This document shows positions 53,657-62,428 of a stretch of DNA of 64,000 nt, one piece after another (position 1 is the first letter of the stretch; every line of letters begins with the position of its first letter). The DNA is from Streptomyces griseoincarnatus. GTDB lineage: Bacteria; Actinomycetota; Actinomycetes; Streptomycetales; Streptomycetaceae. Both the position numbers and the translations under genes were made by a program. Location of the stretch: the NCBI GenBank assembly GCA_014649575.1, contig BMTH01000003.1, forward strand, positions 496,001-560,000, written 5' to 3'. The notes under the pieces are model-generated. The model did not search any database, had not been told where the DNA came from, and saw only the letters and a program-made list of their open reading frames with translations.

Positions 53657-53689
53657 AAGCCCCGCGCAGACAGTGTCTGAGCGGGGCTT
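53657..53689. terminator. Original chromosomal tRNA-Thr terminator, displaced
   Basis: A near-perfect 16-bp stem (53657-53672 with 53674-53689, one mismatch) directly after attR. Before integration it would have followed the tRNA. It now lies 3' of the response regulator gene on the minus strand and can serve that. Confidence 0.75.
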
Positions 53690-53705
53690 CCTCGTTCCGG
53701 TGCGC

Positions 53706-54407
53706 TCACGCCCCGTTCCGGACCAGTTCCCCGGCGGGCTCGCCGAAGCCCGCGTCCCGGGCCATCACCACCGCCGTCGCCCGGTCGTGCACCTCGAGCT
53801 TGGCGAAGATGCGCGAGACGTAGTTGCGGACGGTCTTCTCGGCCAGGAAGAGCCGGCGGGCGATCTGCCGGTTCCCCATCCCGCCGGCCAGGAGCTCCAG
53901 TATCTCCAGCTCGCGGCTGGTGAGCCCCGGGAACCCGGCGCCGTCGTGCAGGCCCTGCATGGCGGAGAAGTAGCGGCTCATGCGGGCCGCGACGCTGGGG
54001 CAGAAGGCGGCGCCGCCCCGGGCGACGACCTTCAGGGAGCGGAGCAGTTCGTCGGCCGAACCGAGGCGGGAGAGGTAGCCGTTGACACCCGCGCGGAGGG
54101 CCGAGACGATCATCTCGTCGTCGTCGTTCTGCGCCACCACGATCGTGTGCGGCCGGGACGCCTCGTCGGGGAAGGCGGAGGCGATGTGCCGGACGCGTGC
54201 GGAGACGGTTCTGCTGGAGGACGGTTCGCTGAGGACGACCACGTCGGGGTGGAGGGCGGTGCCGGCCAGGTCCGACAGACGTCGGAGGTCGTCCGAGTCG
54301 TCCGTGGCACGGCCGACAAGAGCGCACTCCTCATCCTGATCGACAATCGCTTCGAGCCCGGCGAGGGACACCGCGTTGTCGCTGACCACGAACAGGTTGA
54401 CGGTCAT
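53706..54407 (-). CDS. Atypical NarL/LuxR-type response regulator
   Basis: A 233-residue regulator. The N-terminal receiver-like domain lacks the usual acidic pair (VVSDNAVS) and has Ser60 (VVVLSEP) where the phosphorylated Asp should be, so it is probably phosphorylation-independent. The C-terminal GerE/LuxR helix-turn-helix is normal: LTSRELEILELLAGGMGNRQ near 165, then KTVRNYVSRIFAKL. It is adjacent to the lasso cluster and probably its regulator. ATG 54407 has a G-rich ribosome-binding site. Divergent from the kinase gene across a 481-bp gap (54408-54888) that holds both promoters and no gene. Confidence 0.85.
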   Translation of the reverse strand: MTVNLFVVSDNAVSLAGLEAIVDQDEECALVGRATDDSDDLRRLSDLAGTALHPDVVVLSEPSSSRTVSARVRHIASAFPDEASRPHTIVVAQNDDDEMIVSALRAGVNGYLSRLGSADELLRSLKVVARGGAAFCPSVAARMSRYFSAMQGLHDGAGFPGLTSRELEILELLAGGMGNRQIARRLFLAEKTVRNYVSRIFAKLEVHDRATAVVMARDAGFGEPAGELVRNGA

Positions 54408-54850
54408 CTCGTACATCCCCCAGAAATGCGTCGACGTGGTGCGGACGGCGCCGGAAGGTCCCCGGGGGCACACGCGACGAAGGGTCGGTCCGTAGGCGAC
54501 CGACTCCGGGCGTGACGTGGTCAGTTGTGGTTTTCAGCGGCCCCCGTGGCCATGACCTGTCGGCGCAGGCATGGTGGTGCATCGAAAGCGCGCAAGGCGC
54601 TCGTGGTGCCGAGTATGTGGACGCGTCCGGAGAGAACGCAAGGTCGCCAACGCACCCGTGTCGTCCGAGGGGTGAGTATCGGCCGGATCCCGCCGAACCA
54701 CCGCGATTCCGGCGTCGGTGGTGGTGGGGGCGGCTCCGGGCGCGCGACCCGCAGGACCGCGCGCCCGTGTGGGCCGTGGTGCGGGGCGGACGACACTGTC
54801 CGAAACGGTCACCGCCCGGCGCGACACGCGGACGTCCGGCCCTGCGCCCG

Positions 54851-54881
54851 TTGGACGGGCCGTGGAGCGAGCGCTTACGTT
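54851..54881 (+). promoter_or_regulatory. Promoter of the histidine kinase gene
   Basis: TTGGAC (54851-54856) and TACGTT (54876-54881) with 19-bp spacing. The -10 is 7 bp before ATG 54889, so the transcript may be leaderless. Confidence 0.4.
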
Positions 54882-54888
54882 CGACGGC

Positions 54889-56022
54889 ATGGGTGAGGGG
54901 CCCCGGAGGCGTGCGATCGTGCTGGACGCGGCGGCGGCCTGCGCGTTCACGCTCCTGCCGCAGGTGTCGCTGCTGCGGCCGGCCGTCGACGGCGGGACGG
55001 GCGGCGGCCTCCTGTGGACGCTGTCCCTGGCCGCCGGACTCCCGCTCGCCGTAAGGCGGTTGTGGCCCGTCCCGGTCTTCGTCCTCGTCCTGGCCGCCGC
55101 CTGCGGGGCGCTGGCCGCCGGCCTCGGACCCGCCTCGTTCCTGGCCGCCGCCTACGCCGTCCACACGGTGGCCACCACCCGGCGGCGCGACCCCGGGGTG
55201 TCGGCCGTCGCCGTCGCCGGGCTGTGCGCGGCGGTCGCCGCCCTCCTCACGCTGTCGGGCGGGCAGTCCTACCAGGGCGGCAGCACCGCCGTGCAGGCCG
55301 TGTTCGGCCTCCTCGTGCTCGGCGCGACCTGGGCGGCCGGCTCGGCGGTCAGGGAACGCAGACGCAGTACCCGGCGCGCCATCGAGCACGCCGCCGAGCA
55401 GGCGAAGACCGAGGAGCGCCTGCGCATCGCCCGCGACATCCACGACGTCGTCACCCACAGCGTGGGACTCATCGCCGTCAAGGCCGGCATCGCCAACCAC
55501 GTGGTGGCCACCCGCCCCGAGGAGGCCAAGGAGGCCCTGGCGGTCATCGAGGACGTCAGCCGCCGGGCGCTGCGCGACATGCGCGCCACCCTGACCGTGC
55601 TGCGCGGTGAGGACCGGAGCGAGGCCGGGGACCTGCGGCCCGCCCGCGGCCTCGCGGACCTGCCCGCGCTGCTCGAGACCGCCGAGGCGGCAGGCGTCCG
55701 CGTCGAACTGCGCACCCGCTACGACCAGGAACCGCCCGAGGGTGTCGCGCTGGCGGCGTTCCGCATCGTCCAGGAGTCCCTCACCAACGTGCTCAAGCAC
55801 GCCGCGCCGACCGGCTGCCGGGTGGACGTCACGGCGCGGCAGGGCGTGCTGACGGTGGACGTGACCGACGACGGCCCCGGCCCCGGACGCCGGACCACGG
55901 TGCCCGGCGGCGGGATGGGGCTGGTCGGCATGAAGGAGCGGGCCGCCGCGCACGGCGGCACCCTCGCCGCCGGCCCCCGGCCCGGCGGCGGCTTCCGGGT
56001 GACGGCCACCCTGCCGTTCTAG
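54889..56022 (+). CDS. NarL-class sensor histidine kinase
   Basis: A 377-residue membrane kinase. About five hydrophobic helices fill residues 10-150. The HisKA_3 box ERLRIARDIHDVVTHS has the phospho-His at 185. The HATPase domain has NVLKHA near 303 (N box) and DDGPGPG and GGGMGLVGMKERA near 325-350. The partner would be a NarL-type regulator; the nearest one, divergent at 53706, lacks the phospho-acceptor, so signalling may go elsewhere. Confidence 0.88.
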   Translation: MGEGPRRRAIVLDAAAACAFTLLPQVSLLRPAVDGGTGGGLLWTLSLAAGLPLAVRRLWPVPVFVLVLAAACGALAAGLGPASFLAAAYAVHTVATTRRRDPGVSAVAVAGLCAAVAALLTLSGGQSYQGGSTAVQAVFGLLVLGATWAAGSAVRERRRSTRRAIEHAAEQAKTEERLRIARDIHDVVTHSVGLIAVKAGIANHVVATRPEEAKEALAVIEDVSRRALRDMRATLTVLRGEDRSEAGDLRPARGLADLPALLETAEAAGVRVELRTRYDQEPPEGVALAAFRIVQESLTNVLKHAAPTGCRVDVTARQGVLTVDVTDDGPGPGRRTTVPGGGMGLVGMKERAAAHGGTLAAGPRPGGGFRVTATLPF

Positions 56023-56139
56023 GACCTGACGGACGCCGGCTCATCCTCGGGTATGAGGGGCGCCCGCGCGGCACCGCGCCGGGTTCCCGACCGCGGACCG
56101 ATGCGGTCGCGGGGTGCGCGCCGCGAGACTCGACACGTG

Positions 56140-57042
56140 ATGCTTGCCGAGAGACTGACCAAGCGGTACGGGCCCGCCACCGTCGTCGACGACCTGTCCT
56201 TCACGGTGCGACCAGGTGTCGTCACCGGCTTCCTCGGGCCCAACGGCGCCGGGAAGTCCACGACGATGCGGATGATGCTCGGCCTGACCCGTCCCGACGG
56301 CGGCACGGCCACCGTCGGCGGACGCGCCTACCGCGACCTGACCTACCCGCTCCGGCACGTCGGCGCGCTCCTGGAGACGTCGGCCCCGCACCGTGGCATG
56401 ACCGCCGTCGGCCATCTGTCGTGGCTGGCGCGCAGCAACCGCGTTCCCCGCCGGCGGGTGGACGAGGTGCTCGACGCGGTCGGTCTCACGGAAGCCGCCC
56501 GTAAACGGGTCGGCACCTTCTCCCTGGGCATGGGACAGCGCCTCGGCCTGGCGGCTGCCCTCCTCGGCGACCCCCCGGTCCTGGTGCTCGACGAGCCGGT
56601 CAACGGGCTCGACGCCGAGGGCATCCGGTGGCTGCGCGAACTGCTGCGCGCCAAGGCAGCCGAGGGCCGCACCATCCTCGTCTCCAGCCATCTGATGGCG
56701 GAGATGGCACAGGTCGCCGACGAGCTGATCGTGATCAGCCGGGGCCGGCTCCTCGCCGAGACCAGCGTGTCGGAGTTCCTCGGACGCCACGGCCGGACGT
56801 TCGTACGGGTCCGGACCTCCGAACCGCTGCGGGCCGCGCAGGAGTTCCAGGCGAAGGGCGCCACCTCGGTGCGGCGGGCCGCGGACGGCGGCCTGGAGGT
56901 GGACGGCCTGCCGGCGGGCGAGGTGAACCGCATCGCCGCGGCGGCCGGTGTCCCCGTCGAGGAACTGAGCACCCACACCGGCTCGCTGGAGGAGACCTTC
57001 CTCAAGCTCGTCGACGACGGAGGAGATCCCACGCATGTCTGA
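56140..57042 (+). CDS. ABC transporter ATPase, BcrA/DrrA-type
   Basis: A 300-residue ATP-binding subunit. Walker A GPNGAGKST near 39, signature SLGMGQRLGLAAALLG near 128, Walker B VLVLDEPVNGLD near 148, and SSHLMAEM near 186. It resembles bacitracin- and daunorubicin-type resistance ATPases. With the next gene, which it overlaps by 8 bp, it may give immunity to the lasso peptide or export it. ATG 56140 is chosen; GTG 56137 just before it is possible. Confidence 0.88.
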   Translation: MLAERLTKRYGPATVVDDLSFTVRPGVVTGFLGPNGAGKSTTMRMMLGLTRPDGGTATVGGRAYRDLTYPLRHVGALLETSAPHRGMTAVGHLSWLARSNRVPRRRVDEVLDAVGLTEAARKRVGTFSLGMGQRLGLAAALLGDPPVLVLDEPVNGLDAEGIRWLRELLRAKAAEGRTILVSSHLMAEMAQVADELIVISRGRLLAETSVSEFLGRHGRTFVRVRTSEPLRAAQEFQAKGATSVRRAADGGLEVDGLPAGEVNRIAAAAGVPVEELSTHTGSLEETFLKLVDDGGDPTHV

Positions 57043-57787
57043 GACCCTCGCGGCCGCGCGGGCGGAGTTCACCAAGATGCGGGCGGTGCGCGCCACGTCC
57101 GTCGCACTGCTGCTGTTCGTCGCCGTCAGCGTGTTCATCGCCGCACTGGGCGGCTGGTCCGCCAAGGGCGCGATCGAGTCCGGCAATCCCGGGCTGCGCT
57201 CCGACTTCACGCCCGAGCAGGCCGGCCTGGACGGCATCCTCTACGGCCAGCTCGCCCTGATCGTGTTCGGGGTGCTGATGATGTCCGGCGAGTACACCTC
57301 GGGCATGATGCGGGTCTCGCTGCTCGCGGTGCCCCGGCGGGGCCGGCTCTACCTGGCCAAGACGGCCGTCACCGCCGTCGCGGCCCTGGCCGTCGCCCTT
57401 CCGGTCACGGTCGTGTCGTACCTGGTCAGCCAACTCGCCCTGGGCCCCCACGGGTCGACGCTCGACGCGGACGGCGTCCCGCGCGCCCTGGCCGGCGCGG
57501 TCGTCTACCTGACCCTCATGAGCCTGCTCGCCGTAGGGGTGGCGGCCGCCGCCCGCAGTGCCGTCCTCCCGCTGGCCGTGCTGCTGCCGCTGGTGCTGGT
57601 CGGCTCGCAGATCCTGTCCGTCATCGGGGCGACCAAGGAGGTGGCGCGCTGGTTCCCCGACCGGGCCGGCGCCCAGATGCTCACCGTCGACTCCGGCGAC
57701 GCCCTCACCGGCCTCGTCGTGCTGCTCGCGTGGACCGCGGCCGCCCTGACGGCCGGCTGGCTCCGGCACCGTTCGTGGGACGGGTGA
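57035..57787 (+). CDS. ABC-2 type permease
   Basis: A 250-residue membrane protein with six predicted helices, starting SETLAAARAEFTKMRAVRAT, a typical ABC-2 N-terminus, and GEYTSGMMRVSL near 90. Partner of the ATPase upstream. Its role (immunity or export) is inferred from its place just before the lasso precursor. Confidence 0.85.
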   Translation: MSETLAAARAEFTKMRAVRATSVALLLFVAVSVFIAALGGWSAKGAIESGNPGLRSDFTPEQAGLDGILYGQLALIVFGVLMMSGEYTSGMMRVSLLAVPRRGRLYLAKTAVTAVAALAVALPVTVVSYLVSQLALGPHGSTLDADGVPRALAGAVVYLTLMSLLAVGVAAAARSAVLPLAVLLPLVLVGSQILSVIGATKEVARWFPDRAGAQMLTVDSGDALTGLVVLLAWTAAALTAGWLRHRSWDG

Positions 57788-57801
57788 CGGGACGCGCCTG
57801 A

Positions 57802-57843
57802 GGCATGTGCCCCATGCGCGTGGGACATGGCCCCTCGTAGGTT
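57802..57843 (+). promoter_or_regulatory. Inverted repeat and -10 before the lasso precursor
   Basis: A partly symmetrical repeat (GGCATGTGCCCC against GGGACATGGCC, 57802-57832) immediately precedes a -10-like TAGGTT (57838-57843). There is no normal -35, which fits activator-dependent expression, possibly by the LuxR-type regulator at 53706. Confidence 0.4.
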
Positions 57844-57903
57844 CCCGGACAGGTCACGGGGCCGAAAAGGTCGGCCCGGGCCGTTCGACCCACGGGAGGA
57901 ACC

Positions 57904-58032
57904 ATGACCGCGATCTACGAGCCGCCCGCCCTGCAGGAGATCGGCGACTTCGACGAGCTCACCAAGTGCCTCGGCATCGGGAGCTGCAACGACTTCGCCG
58001 GCTGCGGTTACGCCGTCGTCTGCTTCTGGTGA
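57904..58032 (+). CDS. Class I lasso peptide precursor (aborycin/RP 71955 type)
   Basis: A 42-residue precursor. The leader (residues 1-21) has the YxxPxL recognition motif (YEPPAL) and Thr at position -2 (DELTK before the core). The 21-residue core starts CLGIGSCNDF and ends YAVVCFW. Cys1 and Asp9 would form the macrolactam, and the four Cys (1, 7, 13, 19) two disulfides, the class I pattern. From memory the core equals aborycin (RP 71955) and differs from siamycins I and II at one or two Val/Ile positions. A GGAGGA site precedes ATG 57904. The known cluster for this peptide is called gul; the MS-271 cluster is msl. Confidence 0.95.
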   Translation: MTAIYEPPALQEIGDFDELTKCLGIGSCNDFAGCGYAVVCFW

Positions 58033-58093
58033 TCGCACCGGTGCCGGTGTGCCCCTCGTGGCACACCGGCACCGCCCGGGGGAGTGAGGCGAC

Positions 58094-59905
58094 ATGGAAT
58101 TCACAGTGCTTCCGGACTGTCCCGCCGGCGCCGCGCTGGCGGACCGGGTGGCGGCGCCGAAGCGGATCGACCACGCGTCGGGACGGCCCTGGATCGTGGG
58201 GGACTGGCCCGAGGGCGGGACGACGGTGACCGAGGCCGGCACCCGCCGCCTGGCGGTGTTCGGACACACCCGGCCCGACGACGCGGGAACGGCCTCCGCG
58301 CTCGGCCGGATGCGCTCGCTGCACGACGTCGACCGGGTCGCGTCCCGGCTGCCCGGGGTCTTCCACCTCGCGGCCTCCCTGGACGGCGCGGTCCGCCTCC
58401 AGGGCTCCGTGGCCGGCGTACGGCAGGTCTTCACCGCCCGGGTCGACGGGGTGACGGTCGCCGCGAGCGCCGTGGACCCGCTGCTGCGCCTCACCGGCGC
58501 GGGACTCGACGAGACCCTGCTGGCCGCACGGCTGCTGGCGCCCGGCGGGGCGCCCTGGCCGCTCTCGCCGCGCCCGGTCCGCCGCGGCGTGGACGCGCTG
58601 CCCACCGGCCACTGGCTGGAGCTCGGCGCCGACGGCCGGGCCCGCAGCGTCCGGTGGTGGGAACTGCCCGAGGCGACCCTCTCGCTGGAGGAGGGTGCCG
58701 GGGCCGTCCGTTCCGCGCTCACCGACGCCCTCGCGACCCGTGTGGACCCGCACCGCACGGTCAGCGCGGACCTCTCCGGCGGACTCGACTCGACCACCCT
58801 GTGCTTCCTCGCCGACGCGGCCGGCGCCGACCTGGTCACCTACCACGTCATGCCGCTCGACGAGGCCAACGAGGACACCGCATGGGCCCGCAAGGCCGCC
58901 GCGCATCTGCCGCACGCCCGCCACCACATGCTCGCCGCGGACCGCGCCGCCAACCTGTTCGACATCGGCTACACCGCCGACACCGTCAACGCGGCCCCCG
59001 AGGGCCCCTCGACGTGGGCCTCCGGACTCGCGCACATCCGGGACCTCGCCGGGCGGGCCACCGCCGAGGGGGCGGCCCTGCACCTGTCCGGGTTCGGCGG
59101 GGACGAACTCTTCGGCCGGATGCCCGCCTGCGCCTGGTCCCTCGCCCGCCTCCGCCCGGCCGACGGCCTGCGGCTGGTGAACCGCTACCGGCTGGCCAAC
59201 CGCTGGCCCTGGCGCAGCACCCTGCGGCAGCTCGCGGACCGTTCGACGTTCGCGCAGAACCTGACCGAGGTCGCCGGGCGGATCACCGCCCCGCCCCCGC
59301 CGGTCAACGAGCCCGACTTCGGCTGGGTGTTCGCGCCGCGCATGCCCGCCTGGGCCACCCCGGACGCGGTGGCCGCCGTGCGGGACCTGCTGACCACGGC
59401 AGCCGAACGGACCCCGGAACCGCTGGACGCCGACCGGGCCCGGCACCAGGCGCTGTCCTCCATCGTGTTCGAGGGGAACACCGTCCGGCAGGTCAACACC
59501 GCCGTCGCCGGCACCGGCCTGGTCTGGGAGGCGCCGTTCCTCGACGACCGGGTTCTCGAGGCGGCCTTCGCCACCCGGATCGACGAGCGGCTGGCCGCCG
59601 GACGGTTCAAGCCGCTGCTGACCACCGCCGTGCGGGGCCTCGTGCCCGACGACTTCCTCGCCCGTCGCGACAAGGGAGAGTTCAGCGCCGAGACGTTCCG
59701 GGGCATCGAACGCAACCGGGACCGGATCCTGGACCTCTGCGAGGACTCGCTCCTGGCCCGGCTCGGCCTCGTCGACCCGCACGCCTTCCGGTCCGCGGTG
59801 CTCAACCCCGGGCCGATGTCCCATCACCTCCAGCCGATCCAGACCACGGTGGCGTGCGAGAGCTGGCTGCGGGCGCACCCCCAGGACACCGGAGAGAACC
59901 GATGA
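58094..59905 (+). CDS. Lasso cyclase (asparagine synthetase-like C protein)
   Basis: A 603-residue macrolactam synthetase. The N-terminal part (about 1-200) is a glutamine-amidotransferase-like fold without the catalytic N-terminal Cys, as usual for lasso cyclases. The synthetase domain has ADLSGGLDSTTLCFLA near 225, the ATP-pyrophosphatase loop, and GFGGDELFGRMP near 335. It adenylates the Asp9 side chain and closes the ring on Cys1. It overlaps B1 by 4 bp. Confidence 0.94.
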   Translation: MEFTVLPDCPAGAALADRVAAPKRIDHASGRPWIVGDWPEGGTTVTEAGTRRLAVFGHTRPDDAGTASALGRMRSLHDVDRVASRLPGVFHLAASLDGAVRLQGSVAGVRQVFTARVDGVTVAASAVDPLLRLTGAGLDETLLAARLLAPGGAPWPLSPRPVRRGVDALPTGHWLELGADGRARSVRWWELPEATLSLEEGAGAVRSALTDALATRVDPHRTVSADLSGGLDSTTLCFLADAAGADLVTYHVMPLDEANEDTAWARKAAAHLPHARHHMLAADRAANLFDIGYTADTVNAAPEGPSTWASGLAHIRDLAGRATAEGAALHLSGFGGDELFGRMPACAWSLARLRPADGLRLVNRYRLANRWPWRSTLRQLADRSTFAQNLTEVAGRITAPPPPVNEPDFGWVFAPRMPAWATPDAVAAVRDLLTTAAERTPEPLDADRARHQALSSIVFEGNTVRQVNTAVAGTGLVWEAPFLDDRVLEAAFATRIDERLAAGRFKPLLTTAVRGLVPDDFLARRDKGEFSAETFRGIERNRDRILDLCEDSLLARLGLVDPHAFRSAVLNPGPMSHHLQPIQTTVACESWLRAHPQDTGENR

Positions 59906-60165
59906 AACTGAGTCTTGCCCGCGACGTCACCCTCACGCCCGTCGATTCCGGGGCGGTCCTGCTCGACGGCCGCCGCGGCCGCTACTACCAGCTGAACGCC
60001 TCCGGCTCCGCGATCCTGCACAAGCTGCTCGACGGCGACACTCCCGCCGCGGCCGCCGCGAGCCTGTCGGAGTCCGCCCCCGTCAGCGAGGAGCGGGTGC
60101 ACCAGGACGTGCTGGCCCTGGTCCGCTCGCTGAGCGAGGCCGACCTCGTGGAGGTGACACAGTGA
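59902..60165 (+). CDS. Lasso RRE protein (B1, PqqD-like)
   Basis: An 87-residue stand-alone RiPP recognition element: VLLDGRRGRYYQLNASGSAI near residue 18 and the helical C-terminus are typical. It binds the precursor leader and presents it to B2 and the cyclase. ATG 59902 overlaps the C stop (ATGA), and it overlaps B2 by 4 bp. Confidence 0.93.
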   Translation: MKLSLARDVTLTPVDSGAVLLDGRRGRYYQLNASGSAILHKLLDGDTPAAAAASLSESAPVSEERVHQDVLALVRSLSEADLVEVTQ

Positions 60166-60587
60166 CCACGCCCGCCGTCGCCGAACAGGCCACGCGCCTC
60201 CCGCTGCACCGGCAGATCGCCCCCAGATGCGCGGCCGGCGCCGCCCGTCTGCTGGTCAGGCTGCCCCCGGCCCGGCTGCACCGGGTGCTGCGCGTCCTGA
60301 GCAAGGGTTCCCGGCCCGCCGGATACGCCCAGGTGGCGCGGGCCCGGCGGTCCGTCGTCTCGGTCAGCACCCGCTGCGCGGGCCTCGGCTGCCTCCAGCG
60401 GTCCGTCGCCACCGTGCTGCTGCTCCGCGTCCGGGGCAGGTGGGCCGACTGGTGCACCGGCTTCCGGGTGCAGCCCTTCGCCGCGCACGCCTGGGTCGAG
60501 GCCGGCGGCCGCCCGGTCGACGAGCCCGGAGAGGTCGGCGTGTTCCGCACCGTGCTGGCCGTGCGCCGCACCGGAGGCGGCTCATGA
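60162..60587 (+). CDS. Lasso leader peptidase (B2, transglutaminase-like)
   Basis: A 141-residue Cys protease. The triad is visible: Cys77 in GLGCLQRSV, His109 in FAAHAWVEAGG and Asp120 in RPVDE. It removes the 21-residue leader after Lys21. The GTG start at 60162 overlaps the B1 stop. Confidence 0.93.
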   Translation: MTTPAVAEQATRLPLHRQIAPRCAAGAARLLVRLPPARLHRVLRVLSKGSRPAGYAQVARARRSVVSVSTRCAGLGCLQRSVATVLLLRVRGRWADWCTGFRVQPFAAHAWVEAGGRPVDEPGEVGVFRTVLAVRRTGGGS

Positions 60588-61549
60588 CGGCGATCCGGGC
60601 CGAGGGCCTCTACGCGTACTACGGCACCACGCCGGCCGTGAACGGCCTCCACCTGAACGTCCCCGAGGGGGCCACCTTCGGGTTCCTGGGGCCGAACGGC
60701 GCCGGCAAGACCACCACCATCAGCATGCTCACCACGCTGCTCAGGCCCACGGCGGGCCGCGCGGAGGTGGCCGGGTTCGACGTCACCACGCACGCCGCCG
60801 AGGTGCGGCGCAGGATCGGCATCGTCTTCCAGGAGTCGACGCTCGACCTGGAACTCACGGCGACCGAGAACCTGCGATTCCAGGCCGACCTGTGCGGTCT
60901 GGGCCGGGCCGAGGCGCGCGCCGCGGTGGCCGCGATGCTCGACATGATGGAGCTGACGGGACGCGACAGGACCCCCGTGCGGCACTTCTCCACCGGCCTG
61001 CGCCGACGCCTGGAGATCGCCCGCGGCCTGCTCGGCTCCCCGCGCGTGCTCTTCCTCGACGAGCCGACCACCGGCCTCGACACGCAGACCCGTGCGGCCG
61101 TCTGGCACCACCTGGACCGGCTCCGCGAGGAGCAGGGCATCACGGTCTTCTTCACCACGCACCAGCTGGAGGAGGCCGAGCACTGCGACCGCATCGCGAT
61201 CTTCGACCGCGGCAAGCTGGTCACGGAGGGCTCACCCGCGGAGCTGAAGTCCGTCATCGGGGCCGACGTCGTCGACCTGCGCACCGATGACGACCGGCTG
61301 GCCGTGGACCTGCTGTCCGACCGCTTCGGCCTGACGGCCGAGAACACCCCCGGCGGACTGCGGCTGAGGGTGCAGGACGGCGCCTCCATGGTGCCCCGCC
61401 TGTGCACCGGGCTGGGCCTGGGCGTGCGGTCGGTGACCGTCACCCCGCCCTCGCTCGACGACGTCTACCTGCACCACACCGGGACCGCGATCAGGGACAG
61501 CGGGTCCGACGCCCGCTCGCTCGACAGCCTCGGGGAGGGACTGCGATGA
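60584..61549 (+). CDS. ABC transporter ATPase of the lasso cluster
   Basis: A 321-residue DrrA-type ATPase: Walker A FLGPNGAGKTTT near 36, signature FSTGLRRRLEIARGL near 134, Walker B VLFLDEPTTGLD near 158, and TTHQLEEAEHCD near 192. A C-terminal domain of about 90 residues follows. Probably the lasso peptide exporter with the next gene. 4-bp overlaps on both sides place it in the biosynthetic operon. Confidence 0.9.
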   Translation: MTAIRAEGLYAYYGTTPAVNGLHLNVPEGATFGFLGPNGAGKTTTISMLTTLLRPTAGRAEVAGFDVTTHAAEVRRRIGIVFQESTLDLELTATENLRFQADLCGLGRAEARAAVAAMLDMMELTGRDRTPVRHFSTGLRRRLEIARGLLGSPRVLFLDEPTTGLDTQTRAAVWHHLDRLREEQGITVFFTTHQLEEAEHCDRIAIFDRGKLVTEGSPAELKSVIGADVVDLRTDDDRLAVDLLSDRFGLTAENTPGGLRLRVQDGASMVPRLCTGLGLGVRSVTVTPPSLDDVYLHHTGTAIRDSGSDARSLDSLGEGLR

Positions 61550-62415
61550 CCCGGACCGACATCCCGCCGAGCGTCACCGTGACGAAACCGGCCCCGCCCT
61601 CGTCCGAGGGGCGGACCTGGCACACCGTACGGCCCTACGCGCTGCTGTGGCGGCGTGAGATGACCCGGCTGCGGCACAATCCGCTGCGCCTCGTCATGGG
61701 TCTGGTCACCCCGCTGCTGTTCCTCGTCGTGCTGGGCACGGGGCTGGAAGCGGCGTCGTCCACGCTCGGCAAGGCCCAGCTGAACGACTACCGGGCCTAC
61801 CTGTTCCCGGGCGCGCTCGTGATGTCCGTGCAGGCCCCGGCCATCGCCGTGGGCATCTCGCTCGTCTGGGACCGCCGGCTCGGCATGCTGCGCCAGATGC
61901 TCGTCTCCCCGTTCCCTCGGTCGAGCATCGTCCTCGGCCTCGCGCTCGGCGGAGCCACCACGGGCGCCGTCTACGGCCTCGCCCTGCTCGCGGTCGGAGG
62001 CATCGCGGGCGTCCGGTACACGCCGATGCTGCTGGTCGTCCTCGTCGAACTGCTCCTGGTCTCCCTGCTCTTCACCTCGTTCGGCCTTCTCGCCGCGGTC
62101 ACCATCCGGCAGGTCGACACCTTCCAGATCGTGGTGAACCTCAGCCTCATGCCGCTGATGTTCTTCTCCGGCGCGATGTTCCCGCCCAACGGGCTGCCGG
62201 GCTGGCTCGACACCGTCGTCAAGCTGAACCCGCTGACCTACGGCGTCGACGCCGTGCGCCGGACACTGCCCGGCCCCGACGTCCTCACCTCGGAGCAGAC
62301 CCGGCTGATGCTCGGCGACTGGAACCCGCCCGTGTACGCGGAACTCGGCGTGCTGGCCGCCCTCACCGCCGCCGTACTGGGCCTCGCCACCTACCGGTTC
62401 TCCCGGGCGCAGTGA
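61546..62415 (+). CDS. ABC-2 permease of the lasso cluster
   Basis: A 289-residue permease, DrrB type, with six predicted helices. LVMGLVTPLLFLVVLGTGLE near 50 and MPLMFFSGAMFPPNGLP near 205 are ABC-2 hallmarks. Membrane partner of the ATPase before it. Confidence 0.9.
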   Translation: MTRTDIPPSVTVTKPAPPSSEGRTWHTVRPYALLWRREMTRLRHNPLRLVMGLVTPLLFLVVLGTGLEAASSTLGKAQLNDYRAYLFPGALVMSVQAPAIAVGISLVWDRRLGMLRQMLVSPFPRSSIVLGLALGGATTGAVYGLALLAVGGIAGVRYTPMLLVVLVELLLVSLLFTSFGLLAAVTIRQVDTFQIVVNLSLMPLMFFSGAMFPPNGLPGWLDTVVKLNPLTYGVDAVRRTLPGPDVLTSEQTRLMLGDWNPPVYAELGVLAALTAAVLGLATYRFSRAQ

Positions 62416-62428
62416 AAGGGGGCCGGCC

